Source of the DNA: VGNY01 sp964549635
Lineage (GTDB): Bacteria; Chloroflexota; Dehalococcoidia; GIF9; UBA5629
Direction: 5' to 3'
Assembly: GCA_964549635.1 (NCBI GenBank)
Contig: CAZJVJ010000003.1
Location: 1-64,000 of the forward strand
Length of the DNA: 64,000 nt
Shown piece by piece: positions 1-8,635 of the stretch (positions are counted from its first letter, which is position 1; the number at the start of each line of letters is the position of its first letter). The notes under the pieces were generated by a model. That model did not search any database, was not told where the DNA came from, and worked only from the letters and a program-made list of their open reading frames with translations. Both the position numbers and the translations under genes were made by a program.

Positions 1-664
1 AAGAAAGATTAGAATTTTGATTGCTGATGATCATGCATTTGTGCGTGAGGGGACACGGCGGATTTTGGAGCAGGAGCCGGATTTGGAAGTAGTTGCTGAG
101 GCAGGTGACGGTGAAGAGACAGTAAAGCTTGCTTCCAAGTTAAAACCAGATGTGGCTATAATCGATGTTGCCATGCCCAAGGTGGATGGGATTGAGGCGA
201 CTAGACAGATAAAAGCCCTGTGCCCTAGTGTGGCAGTGTTGGTTCTTAGTGCTTATGATGATGACCAATTTGTTTTTGGTTTGCTGGAGGCTGGGGCAGC
301 TGGGTATTTACTAAAAAGTGTTCGCGGTCACGAAATAGTTGATGCTATCAGGGCTGTTTATGCTGGGGAGTCGGTGTTGCATCCAGCAGTTGCTCGTAAG
401 GTTTTGAACCGATTTGCCTATGTTTCCAACAAACCACGTGAAAGGAAGCCTTTAGAGGTGCTCACTGAGCGTGAGATGGAGGTATTGCGGCTGGTAACCA
501 AGGGCTTGAGCAATAAGGAGATCGCGCAGGAGCTTTTTCTCAGCATACGAACGGTGCAAGGCCATTTGGCAAATATTTTTAACAAACTACGGGTCGGTTC
601 CCGTACCGAAGCAGTGGTGCATGCCCTGAAAGAAGGGTGGTTCACTCTCGATGACGTGTCCTAA
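1..664 (+). CDS. NarL/LuxR-family response regulator (5' end cut by window edge)
   Basis: Two-domain transcriptional regulator, the output partner of the histidine kinase directly downstream. The N-terminal half is a CheY-like receiver: the acidic pair is in IADDHA and the phospho-acceptor Asp in AIIDVAMPK. The C-terminal half is a LuxR/GerE helix-turn-helix (LTEREMEVLRL...SNKEIAQ...TVQGHL). An in-frame TTG lies at base 17, but the frame stays open to base 1 and reads RKIRIL just before the usual IADDH, so the true start is a few codons to the left of the window. The stop lies 5 bp before the kinase start, so the two are almost certainly co-transcribed. The regulated genes cannot be told from this sequence. 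Confidence 0.93.
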   Translation, partial: RKIRILIADDHAFVREGTRRILEQEPDLEVVAEAGDGEETVKLASKLKPDVAIIDVAMPKVDGIEATRQIKALCPSVAVLVLSAYDDDQFVFGLLEAGAAGYLLKSVRGHEIVDAIRAVYAGESVLHPAVARKVLNRFAYVSNKPRERKPLEVLTEREMEVLRLVTKGLSNKEIAQELFLSIRTVQGHLANIFNKLRVGSRTEAVVHALKEGWFTLDDVS

Positions 665-669
665 AGTCT

Positions 670-2631
670 GTGAATTGCGTGTATTTGTGCACAGCGGCAG
701 TGCGACAACTATCATTTGACTGGTTTATAAGGATTTTCCGCAACCTTAGGTTCTGGTTTATCATAGCATTACTGGCGATTATTACGGTTCCACACTACTT
801 AGAAATTGCCAAGTACCATTCCTTTCTGACTCATCTGCTAGTTAGTACTGGTCTAAATCGCGATTCTCTTGAAAGGATTGCCTATCTGCTACCTATTATC
901 TGGGCAGGTTTCCTGTTTGGCTGGAAGGGAACTGTAGCTATTTCAGTGGTTGCACTGATTTGTACACTACCCCAAGCTATCTTTATTGCTCAACCGACTA
1001 GCCAAGCGCTTCTTGAGATATTTGTTGTTCTTGTTGTGGGCAATGCTGTGTCGTTCGGGTTCGAGATGTGGCGCAGGGAACGCGAGCATCGTATTCGAGT
1101 GTCTACCCTTAATTATGTCTCGAGTGTGGTCTCTCAGTCGTTGGACCCAGATAAGATTCTGAGTAGCAGCGTTGATAGCATAATAGGTTTAATGGATGTA
1201 GATGCAGTGCTGATGTTTCTTTTGGACGAAAAGTCGGGTGAGCTTAATCTCAGCGCCCATAAAGGTGTGTCTGATACTTTTGTCCGGAGTGTAAGAAAGC
1301 TCAAGCTAGGGGAAGGTCTAAATGGAACGGTTGCCCAGACTGGTGAGCCGGCAGTAATAGAGGACGTTTCTAAAGACCGGCGACTGACAAAAATGGCGGT
1401 TATTAGAGAAGGTATACGCTCTCAGGCCATTGTTCCACTAAAGTCCAAAGGAAAAGTCGTAGGGACTTTGTGTGTAGCAACGCGCAAGCGGCGTCAATTT
1501 GGTAAAGATGAGGTGGCCCTGCTTGTGGCTGTAGGAAACCAGATTGGCATTGCTATTGAAAATGCCCGTCTTTATGAACAAGAACGGAGGGTCGCCGAGC
1601 AATTGAGAGCTTCGGAAGAAAGGTATCGAGAGCTATTTCAAAATGCCCATGATGCCATCTGGGTTCATGATATGGATGGGAACATTATCTCGGCGAATGC
1701 AGCGTCCGCTAGGCTTACCGGTTATGGAGTTGACGAATTATGCCGCATGAACGTTAAAACTTTCCTCTCAGAAAAAAGCTTGGACCTAGCTAAAGAAATT
1801 CGAGCTAAACTGCTTGATGGTGTACCTGTTGCTCAGCCCTATGAACAGAAGTTAATAACTAAGGAAGGGGCTGAGGCTATTTTAAAGCTAACTACAAGTG
1901 TAGTTAAAGCTAATGGCAATCCGGTTGGGTTTCAACATATTGCTCGAGACGTGACTCGGGAAAAGCGGATGGAACAGAATTTGCGTTTCTATTTGAGGCA
2001 AATAACTATGGCGCAGGAGGAGGAAAGAAAGCGTATTGCCAGGGAGCTTCACGATGATACGATTCAATCTTTGGTTGTTTTGGCTCGTGAACTAGATGAT
2101 ATTGCTTCTAGCCAAAAAGGTTTATCTGAATATAAGAAGATTCTTTTGGACGTATTGAGGGATCGAGTTAATGACATCATGGCAGGTGTGAGGCGGCTGA
2201 GCCAAGATTTGCGTCCTCCGGCTTTGGATCGCTTGGGCTTGATACCAGCACTGGAGTGGTTAACCTCGGATATAGAGAGACATTCGGGGTTGAAGATAAG
2301 AATAAAGACATATGGCGTAAGCCGCCGATTTTCAGCCGAGGTGGAGCTGATACTTTTTCGTGTTGTGCAGGAAGCGTTACGGAATGTTTGGAAACACTCT
2401 GAGGCAACAAGTGCTACAGTCATACTGGTGTTGGGTGAAAAGAAAATTGAAATAACCATTGTGGATAATGGGAAGGGGTTCGATATTCCTGAATCAATGG
2501 ATGACTTGTTAAAGTATGGCAAACTAGGCTTGGTTGGTATGCAAGAGCGAATACAGCTAATAGGTGGTACTCTGAAGATAGAGTCCAAACTTGGGAGAGG
2601 CACGAAAGTAACGATCGAGGCGCCAGTTTGA
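670..2631 (+). CDS. Membrane GAF-PAS sensor histidine kinase, NarX/DegS (HisKA_3) type
   Basis: Sensor kinase that would phosphorylate the upstream regulator. Order: about three hydrophobic segments (roughly residues 27-45, 72-107 and 114-135), a GAF domain (about 155-303), a PAS domain (about 315-435, opening SEERYRELFQNA), the HisKA_3 dimerisation helix with phospho-acceptor His461 in ARELHDD, and an HATPase_c domain with its N-box near 565 and the G1 box DNGKGFD near 599. The periplasmic loops are short, so the signal is probably sensed in the membrane or by the cytoplasmic GAF/PAS pair; the ligand is unknown. The start used is GTG at 670, 5 bp after the regulator's stop; a start slightly downstream is possible because the first 20 residues look unconserved. 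It converges with the stress-protein gene, 24 bp away. Confidence 0.92.
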   Translation: MNCVYLCTAAVRQLSFDWFIRIFRNLRFWFIIALLAIITVPHYLEIAKYHSFLTHLLVSTGLNRDSLERIAYLLPIIWAGFLFGWKGTVAISVVALICTLPQAIFIAQPTSQALLEIFVVLVVGNAVSFGFEMWRREREHRIRVSTLNYVSSVVSQSLDPDKILSSSVDSIIGLMDVDAVLMFLLDEKSGELNLSAHKGVSDTFVRSVRKLKLGEGLNGTVAQTGEPAVIEDVSKDRRLTKMAVIREGIRSQAIVPLKSKGKVVGTLCVATRKRRQFGKDEVALLVAVGNQIGIAIENARLYEQERRVAEQLRASEERYRELFQNAHDAIWVHDMDGNIISANAASARLTGYGVDELCRMNVKTFLSEKSLDLAKEIRAKLLDGVPVAQPYEQKLITKEGAEAILKLTTSVVKANGNPVGFQHIARDVTREKRMEQNLRFYLRQITMAQEEERKRIARELHDDTIQSLVVLARELDDIASSQKGLSEYKKILLDVLRDRVNDIMAGVRRLSQDLRPPALDRLGLIPALEWLTSDIERHSGLKIRIKTYGVSRRFSAEVELILFRVVQEALRNVWKHSEATSATVILVLGEKKIEITIVDNGKGFDIPESMDDLLKYGKLGLVGMQERIQLIGGTLKIESKLGRGTKVTIEAPV

Positions 2632-2655
2632 TGATATGGTCTTTTTGTGAAAAAA

Positions 2656-3549
2656 CTAAGCCGATTGTTCTTTAGGTATTGATGGTCGAATTAGCAGTAT
2701 AGGCTGGAATGATTCCTCGACGATTCTGGTGGCTACACTGCCATAGACCCAGCGGCTGATGCCAGTACGTCCGTGAGTTGCCATAGCTATTAGGTCAACA
2801 TTTTCCTTCTGGGCTAGTTGCATGATGTTTTCTGCTACTCTCCCCAGTTCGCCGGGGATAACGTGTGTTTTCACTTTTATACCGCGTTTTTCAAGATTGG
2901 CCTTTATTTTGCCCAGGTATTCTGACGCCTGCTGTTGCATCTCAGCCCACAGTGTGGCCTGATGTTTTTCCCATATCGGGTTGATGGGGCGGTCACCGTA
3001 AGATGGAACCAGTGGTGGCTCACATACTATGGTTAAGACAACTTCTGTATTAGACCCTTTTATTAATTCTTCCACAGCGCAAATAGGTGTTTCCGAAAAA
3101 GCTGAACCATCCAGGGGGAGCAATATTTTTTTGAGGTCCACCTGATAAACCTTTGGGGCCTTTGACTTTATAAGGAGCACATCAGCACAGGTGCCATACA
3201 GTACCTTCCTGGCAATACTTCCAAGTACCCAGCGCTTAATTCCAGAATATCCATGGGTGGAGATAACTATGAGGTCAATACTATTGTTGGCTGCGTATTC
3301 AATAATCTTATCTGCAACATTCCCGTAAGCAATGGCCGTAGATGCTTTTATTCCTTGAGATTGTAGTTCTTTTGCATTGAGCTCTAGATAAGCATTCATA
3401 GGGCGGTCCAACTGTTCGACGGAGGCGATGCTTACGGTAAAAAGTGTTAACTCGCTCCCTTTGGTTTTAGCAATGGCCTTGGCATAAGGGATAGCTCTCT
3501 CCGCTAGTTCGGAGCCATCGAGAGGCACAAGCACCCTTCGGTATGCCAT
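2656..3549 (-). CDS. Tandem-domain universal stress protein (UspA family)
   Basis: Cytoplasmic protein of two fused Usp domains, about residues 1-140 and 150-295. Each domain opens with VLVPLDGS or ILLPLDGS and ends with the nucleotide-binding signature of the ATP-binding Usp subclass (STHGYSGIKRW..GS and ATHGRTGISRW..GS). Usp proteins of this kind are linked to stress survival and energy sensing; no specific partner is visible here. A strong Shine-Dalgarno (AAGGAGG) precedes the ATG and a good sigma-70-type promoter lies just upstream, so it looks monocistronic. The length fits two-domain Usp proteins. Confidence 0.93.
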   Translation of the reverse strand: MAYRRVLVPLDGSELAERAIPYAKAIAKTKGSELTLFTVSIASVEQLDRPMNAYLELNAKELQSQGIKASTAIAYGNVADKIIEYAANNSIDLIVISTHGYSGIKRWVLGSIARKVLYGTCADVLLIKSKAPKVYQVDLKKILLPLDGSAFSETPICAVEELIKGSNTEVVLTIVCEPPLVPSYGDRPINPIWEKHQATLWAEMQQQASEYLGKIKANLEKRGIKVKTHVIPGELGRVAENIMQLAQKENVDLIAMATHGRTGISRWVYGSVATRIVEESFQPILLIRPSIPKEQSA

Positions 3550-3578
3550 TATACCTCCTTAGTTTTGATGCGCGCTCA

Positions 3579-3607
3579 ATTATAGCCGGTCAAGGATAGT
3601 ATGACAA
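3579..3607 (-). promoter_or_regulatory. Predicted promoter of the Usp gene
   Basis: On the minus strand: -35 TTGTCA, a 17-nt spacer, -10 TATAAT, about 30 bp ahead of the ATG, with AAGGAGG in between. It matches the sigma-70 consensus at 11 of 12 positions. Confidence 0.6.
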
Positions 3608-3642
3608 ATGACGTCCTTCGTTGGCATCTAATAGATGGGGTT

Positions 3643-3957
3643 TTAATCGAGTCCCAGGGCGAATCGAAGGGCTTCTTCAACGTCCTTAAGCTTCTCTGGA
3701 CTGAGAGTAGTTAAATGCTCCCGAAGATAACTTTTAGGTATGGTGGTAATAAAGTCCATGTTAACAGCGCATTTTCGTGGTAACCCATCGTTAGTACCCA
3801 GAAGTACTTCTGACGGGATGTGACGAATCCGTGTGGTCAATGGCACGGCAACAACTAGAGACCGAACTGTGTAAGCTTCATCACGGGATATCAGCAGAAC
3901 TGGTCGGCGTCCTGCTGGCGGAGCCAGTTCTGCCCACCATATGTCACCTCTCTTCAT
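3643..3957 (-). CDS. MazF/PemK-family mRNA interferase toxin
   Basis: The 104-residue protein has the PemK/MazF fold signature: an N-terminal MKRGDIWWAEL, then RPVLLISRDEA and AVPLTT. Family members cleave RNA at short single-stranded motifs and are held inactive by the antitoxin translated just before them. Its start overlaps the antitoxin stop by 4 bp (ATGA type), the usual toxin-antitoxin layout giving coupled translation. The Arg/Asp residues typical of active toxins (RGDIWW, LTTRIRH) are present, so it is probably functional. The cleavage sequence cannot be predicted from the protein alone. Confidence 0.88.
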   Translation of the reverse strand: MKRGDIWWAELAPPAGRRPVLLISRDEAYTVRSLVVAVPLTTRIRHIPSEVLLGTNDGLPRKCAVNMDFITTIPKSYLREHLTTLSPEKLKDVEEALRFALGLD

Positions 3958-4211
3958 TTCCAGACCTCTTCTGCTAGGATAATGTTGGCAGCCAAGCGGG
4001 TAGCATCAACCTCCTCATTTGTTTCAGGCAACTGCCGATATCCCCGAATATATCGCTCTTTCAATATTTGCTTCTGCCGTTGTTTGAATAGAGTTTCTAC
4101 AGCACGGCAAAAAAATTGGCTACGACTTTCTCCACTGTTCTTTATCTCATGTTCTACAGCTGCTAGCAGTTCTTCAGGAATGCTTATCGTAATCTTTGTG
4201 GTCTTCGCCAT
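3954..4211 (-). CDS. Ribbon-helix-helix antitoxin partnering MazF
   Basis: An 85-residue protein beginning with a beta-strand/helix/helix unit typical of CopG/MetJ-type DNA-binding antitoxins (KITISIPEELLAAVEHEI, then SRSQFFCRAVETLF). The C-terminal half (about residues 45-85, acidic and helical) would wrap the toxin. It precedes mazF and overlaps it by 4 bp. Antitoxins of this kind repress their own promoter; a candidate promoter lies just upstream. The assignment rests on fold pattern and position rather than strong motif identity. Confidence 0.85.
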   Translation of the reverse strand: MAKTTKITISIPEELLAAVEHEIKNSGESRSQFFCRAVETLFKQRQKQILKERYIRGYRQLPETNEEVDATRLAANIILAEEVWK

Positions 4212-4231
4212 AGTAATACCCTTCTCATACT

Positions 4232-4262
4232 ATTTTATGAACTTTTTCCTATTGTATGTCAA
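4232..4262 (-). promoter_or_regulatory. Candidate promoter of the toxin-antitoxin pair
   Basis: On the minus strand there is a perfect -35 TTGACA. The best -10 is TAAAAT at a long 19-nt spacing, or CATAAA at 17 nt. It sits 20-50 bp ahead of the antitoxin start, where an autorepressing antitoxin would bind. Confidence 0.45.
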
Positions 4263-4362
4263 GATACCCGCGGACAAAAGTTTTTTGGACAGCAACTGAT
4301 GTTAACAAATTTTTGGCTTTGGTACCCTGCGTTGTTCAGGCAAATCAACCTATGTTAGAATT

Positions 4363-4410
4363 CAACAGGGCTAGTCCGCACTTACGAAGAAATTGCGGCT
4401 AGCCCTGTTG
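4363..4410. repeat. Long near-perfect inverted repeat in the 301-bp gap before mfd
   Basis: The left arm (4363-4380, CAACAGGGCTAGTCCGCA) pairs with the right arm (4394-4410) across a 13-nt loop. Pairing is complete apart from one unpaired A. No T-run follows on either strand, so it is not a standard intrinsic terminator. It could be a transcription boundary for two divergent units, an mRNA-stabilising hairpin, or a mobile palindromic element. Nothing else recognisable lies in the gap between the antitoxin (start at 4211) and mfd (start at 4513) apart from the antitoxin promoter. Confidence 0.7.
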
Positions 4411-4512
4411 GTCTTATGTTCTAGGTCATGTAACTGTGAGCAGTGTTTAAATGCAGTTTTTCGGCTACCTGAAGATAGTGGATGAAAGGTAGTTCAAGGC
4501 TTTAATTAGCGG

Positions 4513-7500
4513 ATGTTTTCGGAAATGGATTTGTCTTGTTTACTATCTTTGATTAGCCAGGTCACTGGTTATCAGCATTTGAAATGTAGCTTGCTTGGGG
4601 AGCAGAGTAAAGAAGTCAGCATGGTGGTATCTGATGCTGCCAGACCCTTTGTCATAGCAGCTCTGCACAAAGAGCTTCAGTTACCCATTTTAGTGATAGT
4701 TTCCCAACCTGAAGAGGCGAAAAAATTGTATGACGAACTTCAAGTTTGGTGCTCTAGCTCAACGTGGCTGCAGCTTTTTCCCGAAACGGATTTAGTTGCG
4801 AGCACATATCATACGTCAGATTTTTTTACGGTATCAGACAGATTAAGAACCCTCTCAGCATTAAGTCTGTGTCGTGATACGCTATCTAAGGGGAAAGGTT
4901 CTCCGCTAATAGTAAGTTCTGCTCTAGCTGCAATTGTTAAGACTATGCCGCGGGGAGATTTCTTGAAATCTTGCCACACCTTGGCGGTCGGGATGCATGT
5001 TGAGCTGTTCCAACTAATACAAAAGTGGCAAGACATGGGCTATGAACTGGAAAGTGTTGTTGAGGTACCAGGGACGATAAGACATTGTGGTGGTATTTTA
5101 GACGTCTTCTCCCCAAATAGCGAGTTTCCCGCCAGAATAGAGCTAGTTGGCAACAATATAGAGAGTATCAGGCTTTTTGATCCAAAAACACAGCGCTCAG
5201 TGAGATTGGTGGAATCGGTCACAATAGTCCCAGTCAGAGAAGGTGAATCTCGGGCTGATACCATTTTGAGCTATTTGCCAGACGATGCTCTGCTTATTAC
5301 TGATAACCTGAATGAAATTAAAGCTGTAGTTGACAAATTGGATGGCGAAGCTTATGAGTTCATCGGGGCAAGGACGGTACAGGACTCCTCCTCATCGAGC
5401 TTTCCTGTTCACTATTCGACATGGGCAGAATTTAAAACAAAGATAAGTAAAGCTAAGCGTCATTTGACGCTATGTTCGTGGGTTTCAAGCCATGCAACTC
5501 ATTTTTGTGTCCAATCTCTGCCTTTTACACCTGTACCGAGCTTTGGCGGCAGGCTCGATATTTTTTGCCAGAAATTGAAGGACATGCTAACCCAGAATGA
5601 ACGCATCGTGATAGTCAGTCAGCAGACGCATCGCCTGACTGAACTCTTGCAGGAACAAGGTTTGCCAGTCAATCACGTTGTAGAGATAGAACAGCCACTT
5701 TCATTGGGAGTGATTACTTTGGTTAAAGGGTCGCTTAATGAAGGGTGGGCATTGAAAGATGTGCTGACATTGTTTACAGATAAAGAGATTTTCGGCTTTA
5801 TCAAGCAACGGCGCTGGTTTAAACATAGGCCGGTACGGCATCACTTGCTAGTTTCTGAATTGAGACCTGGAGATTATGTTGTTCATATTGAACATGGTAT
5901 TGCTAAGTTTGCCGGATTAACGAGGATGTTTACTGACGGTGTGGAACGTGAATATATCGTTCTAGAATATGCTGCCGGTGATAGACTCTATGTGCCAACT
6001 GACCAGGCTGACCGTGTCAGCCGCTATATTGGTACCAGTGATCAGCCGCCGAGCTTGAGTCGGCTGGGAACACAGGAGTGGGCGCGTACCAAGCAGAGAA
6101 TTAAGGAATCAGTAGCTAACGTAGCTCAGGAGCTTCTAAATCTCTATGCGGCAAGAGAGGTAATCCCTGGGTTCGCTTTTTCCAGAGATAGTCTTTGGCA
6201 GCAGGAACTGGAGTCTTCCTTCCCATATGTGGAAACAATTGACCAGCTAGAAGCTGTTAAACATGTTAAGGATGATATGGAAAAGCCAAGGCCGATGGAT
6301 CGACTCGTTTGTGGGGATGTAGGGTACGGTAAAACAGAAGTTGCTGTCCGGGCTGCATTTAAGGCGGTCATGGATGGTAAACAAGTTGCTCTGTTGGTTC
6401 CAACTACAGTGTTAGCCCAGCAGCACTTTGCGACCTTTAAAGAAAGGCTTCAAGCTTTTCCGGTGAGAGTTGAGATGCTGAGCCGCTTTTGTTCTCGAAA
6501 AGAGCAGGCGAATATAATTGAGGGACTGGCTGCAGGCACGGTGGATATTTGTATTGGCACTCATCGTTTACTGCAAAAAGATGTTGTTTTCAAAGATTTG
6601 GGCTTGTTAATCATAGACGAGGAGCAGCGTTTTGGTGTAGTGCACAAAGAACATTTTAAGAAACTGAGACGAGAGATAGACGTTTTAACGCTAAGTGCAA
6701 CACCCATTCCGCGTACTCTGCATATGGCACTCACCGGGATTAGGGATATGAGTACTATTGAAACGCCACCGGATGAGCGTTTGCCGATCAAGACCTATGT
6801 TGGTGCTTATGATGAAAGGCTGGTGCGCGTGGCGATACTTCGCGAGTTGGAACGGAATGGCCAAGTGTTTTTCGTTCATAACAGGGTTCACAGCATTGGT
6901 CGTGTTGCTAACAGACTTCGTAGTCTTGTCCCCGAAGCTAGGGTCTCGATAGCCCACGGGCAAATGCCAGAAGATGAACTAGCTGAGGTGATAGCCGAGT
7001 TCCTTAATCGTAAGAGCGATGTTCTGGTTACTACCACTATAATTGAGTCAGGCCTCGATATGCCTAATGTGAATACCTTAATCGTTGACCAGGCTGACAG
7101 GTTAGGCTTGACCCAGCTATACCAGCTACGAGGTCGCGTTGGGCGTGGTAGCAATAATGCCTATGCGTATTTCTTTTTTGACGGGGAAAAGCAAATGACT
7201 CCTGAAGCCAGAAAGCGTCTCAGTACAATCGCAGAAGCCACTGAGTTGGGTGCTGGATTCGCTATTGCTATGAAAGATTTGGAGATACGGGGAGCAGGTA
7301 ATTTGCTGGGTGTAGAGCAAAGTGGATATATAGCTGCTGTGGGTTTTGACTTATATTGTCGCCTGTTGGCTGAGGCTGTTGAAGAAGCCAAACAGAAGCA
7401 GACAGGAGAAATTGAGATAAAAATGGTTAAGCATCAAACCTCTTTGATGGCCTTGCCAATTTCTGCGTACATACCGGAAGGCTATATATCAAGTTTGAGT

Positions 7501-7869
7501 ACTAGGCTGAATTTTTATCAGCGATTGGCTACGATTAAGCGTGCGGAGGAAATAGCGGATACTGCTATGGAACTCTGCGATAGATTTGGACCAATGCCGC
7601 AGCCAGTTGCGAATCTTTTGTACGTAGTGGAAATTAGACAGCTTGCATCAGAAGCTGGGGTGGAATCTATCTTTGCCGAAGACAAACAGCTCGTTTTGCA
7701 GTTCGCTAATGCTAGGGGGTCTAGCGTGGCGTCTTTATTAACTGATTTTCCTGGCGGAGTTAGGGTAGGTACTAAACAGATAAGATTAGACATAGAATGC
7801 TTCGGTGATAATTGGCAGTCAGTGCTTAAAGGTGTACTCCAAAGATTGGCCAAGAATACTCAGCATTGA
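4513..7869 (+). CDS. mfd: Transcription-repair coupling factor
   Basis: Mfd removes RNA polymerase stalled at DNA lesions and recruits UvrA. The 1118 residues carry the full domain order: a UvrB-like N-terminal module (about 1-340), the CarD-like RNA-polymerase interaction domain (from about residue 447, LRPGDYVVHIEHGIAKFAGL), a RecG-like superfamily 2 translocase with Walker A GDVGYGKT at about 601, DEEQ at 702-705, SATPIPRTL and the QLRGRVGRG motif VI, and the C-terminal TRCF domain (about 980-1090). The length is typical. The ATG at 4513 has a weak ribosome site, and a second in-frame ATG at 4525 is equally possible. The gene stands alone on the plus strand, convergent with the acpP-nusB run. 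Confidence 0.97.
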   Translation: MFSEMDLSCLLSLISQVTGYQHLKCSLLGEQSKEVSMVVSDAARPFVIAALHKELQLPILVIVSQPEEAKKLYDELQVWCSSSTWLQLFPETDLVASTYHTSDFFTVSDRLRTLSALSLCRDTLSKGKGSPLIVSSALAAIVKTMPRGDFLKSCHTLAVGMHVELFQLIQKWQDMGYELESVVEVPGTIRHCGGILDVFSPNSEFPARIELVGNNIESIRLFDPKTQRSVRLVESVTIVPVREGESRADTILSYLPDDALLITDNLNEIKAVVDKLDGEAYEFIGARTVQDSSSSSFPVHYSTWAEFKTKISKAKRHLTLCSWVSSHATHFCVQSLPFTPVPSFGGRLDIFCQKLKDMLTQNERIVIVSQQTHRLTELLQEQGLPVNHVVEIEQPLSLGVITLVKGSLNEGWALKDVLTLFTDKEIFGFIKQRRWFKHRPVRHHLLVSELRPGDYVVHIEHGIAKFAGLTRMFTDGVEREYIVLEYAAGDRLYVPTDQADRVSRYIGTSDQPPSLSRLGTQEWARTKQRIKESVANVAQELLNLYAAREVIPGFAFSRDSLWQQELESSFPYVETIDQLEAVKHVKDDMEKPRPMDRLVCGDVGYGKTEVAVRAAFKAVMDGKQVALLVPTTVLAQQHFATFKERLQAFPVRVEMLSRFCSRKEQANIIEGLAAGTVDICIGTHRLLQKDVVFKDLGLLIIDEEQRFGVVHKEHFKKLRREIDVLTLSATPIPRTLHMALTGIRDMSTIETPPDERLPIKTYVGAYDERLVRVAILRELERNGQVFFVHNRVHSIGRVANRLRSLVPEARVSIAHGQMPEDELAEVIAEFLNRKSDVLVTTTIIESGLDMPNVNTLIVDQADRLGLTQLYQLRGRVGRGSNNAYAYFFFDGEKQMTPEARKRLSTIAEATELGAGFAIAMKDLEIRGAGNLLGVEQSGYIAAVGFDLYCRLLAEAVEEAKQKQTGEIEIKMVKHQTSLMALPISAYIPEGYISSLSTRLNFYQRLATIKRAEEIADTAMELCDRFGPMPQPVANLLYVVEIRQLASEAGVESIFAEDKQLVLQFANARGSSVASLLTDFPGGVRVGTKQIRLDIECFGDNWQSVLKGVLQRLAKNTQH

Positions 7870-7907
7870 CTAGGTTATCGTGAACAAACCTGTCACAATT
7901 GAAGTTC

Positions 7908-8165
7908 CTAAATCTCTATGCCATAGTCGTGGAGGCAGTTTAACAGGTCTTGAACTGTGACGATTTCATCTATATCTTCGTTTGAGATTTCCAGCTTCTG
8001 TGTTGGTGTGCTGAATTCCTGTTCAATTGCTGTTATAAGTTCTGCCAAATCGGAGGGGTCGATATTAAGGTCGTCAACAAAGGATGCTGAAGGCTCTATC
8101 GATGACTCGTCAACACCAAGCTGCTCCGCAATTACCTTCTTCAGCCTTTCCCATGCATTTGCCAT
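7908..8165 (-). CDS. Acyl carrier protein homologue lacking the canonical phosphopantetheine serine
   Basis: An 85-residue acidic four-helix protein clearly homologous to AcpP (opening WERLKKVIAEQLGVDE, later TAIEQEF and a VQDLLNCL tail). In ordinary ACPs the helix II motif is DSL, with 4'-phosphopantetheine on the Ser. Here the aligned residues are Asp36-Pro37-Ser38, reading DDLNIDPSDLAEL, so Pro occupies the Ser position and a Ser follows one residue later. The codons GAC-CCC-TCC were read directly from the DNA. Either Ser38 is used in an altered geometry or the protein cannot carry acyl chains. It ends the run that also holds a FabD homologue lacking its catalytic residues. A good ribosome site (GGAGG) precedes the ATG, and the frame is intact, so it is probably expressed. 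Confidence 0.85.
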   Translation of the reverse strand: MANAWERLKKVIAEQLGVDESSIEPSASFVDDLNIDPSDLAELITAIEQEFSTPTQKLEISNEDIDEIVTVQDLLNCLHDYGIEI

Positions 8166-8191
8166 ATTCGCCTCCGGGGGTTTACTTAGCC

Positions 8192-8635
8192 TTATTTCGG
8201 TTTAGGTGCCTCTTGTTGTTTGTTTTGTTGCTTGCAAGAGCCTACTACTGCCCCCAGAACTCCATTGACAAATTTTTGAGAGGCATCGCTGCCGAAACCT
8301 TTGGCTAGCTCAACAGCCTCATTGATAGCTACTTTGACTGGAACTCTATTATCGAACAAAACCTCAAAAATGGCAAGGCGAAGAATATTTCTATCTATTA
8401 CTGCTATTTGCTCGAGTGGGAAGGCCGGCGCAAATTTCCGAACTAAGTCGTCAATTTCCTTTTGCTTTTGAAGAACGCCTAAAACTATGCTACGGGCAAA
8501 TTCTGCTGCGGCGTTAGGCAAAGCTTTTTCTTCCAATAGGCGCGCTAAAACATCTTCTGGTTTGTGGGAGGAGCAGTCGAGTTCGTAAAGTGCTTGTAAA
8601 GCGATAGTCCTAGCTTTCCGTCGAAGTCCCGCCAT
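8192..8635 (-). CDS. nusB: Transcription antitermination factor NusB
   Basis: NusB binds boxA RNA together with S10 (NusE) and helps ribosomal RNA transcription run through terminators. The 147-residue all-helical protein has the family landmarks RRKARTIALQALYELD at the N-terminus and DRNILRLAIFEVLF...VKVAINEAVELAKGFG in the second half. The C-terminal 15 residues are a Lys/Gln-rich tail. The gene start lies 26 bp inside the radical SAM gene upstream and its stop is 26 bp before the ACP-like gene, so all three are likely one transcript. Confidence 0.95.
   Translation of the reverse strand: MAGLRRKARTIALQALYELDCSSHKPEDVLARLLEEKALPNAAAEFARSIVLGVLQKQKEIDDLVRKFAPAFPLEQIAVIDRNILRLAIFEVLFDNRVPVKVAINEAVELAKGFGSDASQKFVNGVLGAVVGSCKQQNKQQEAPKPK

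Noticed and set aside
3982..4299. Plus-strand 105-codon frame opposite the antitoxin gene
   Set aside because: It is antisense to the toxin-antitoxin pair, lacks a ribosome site and has no recognisable domain.
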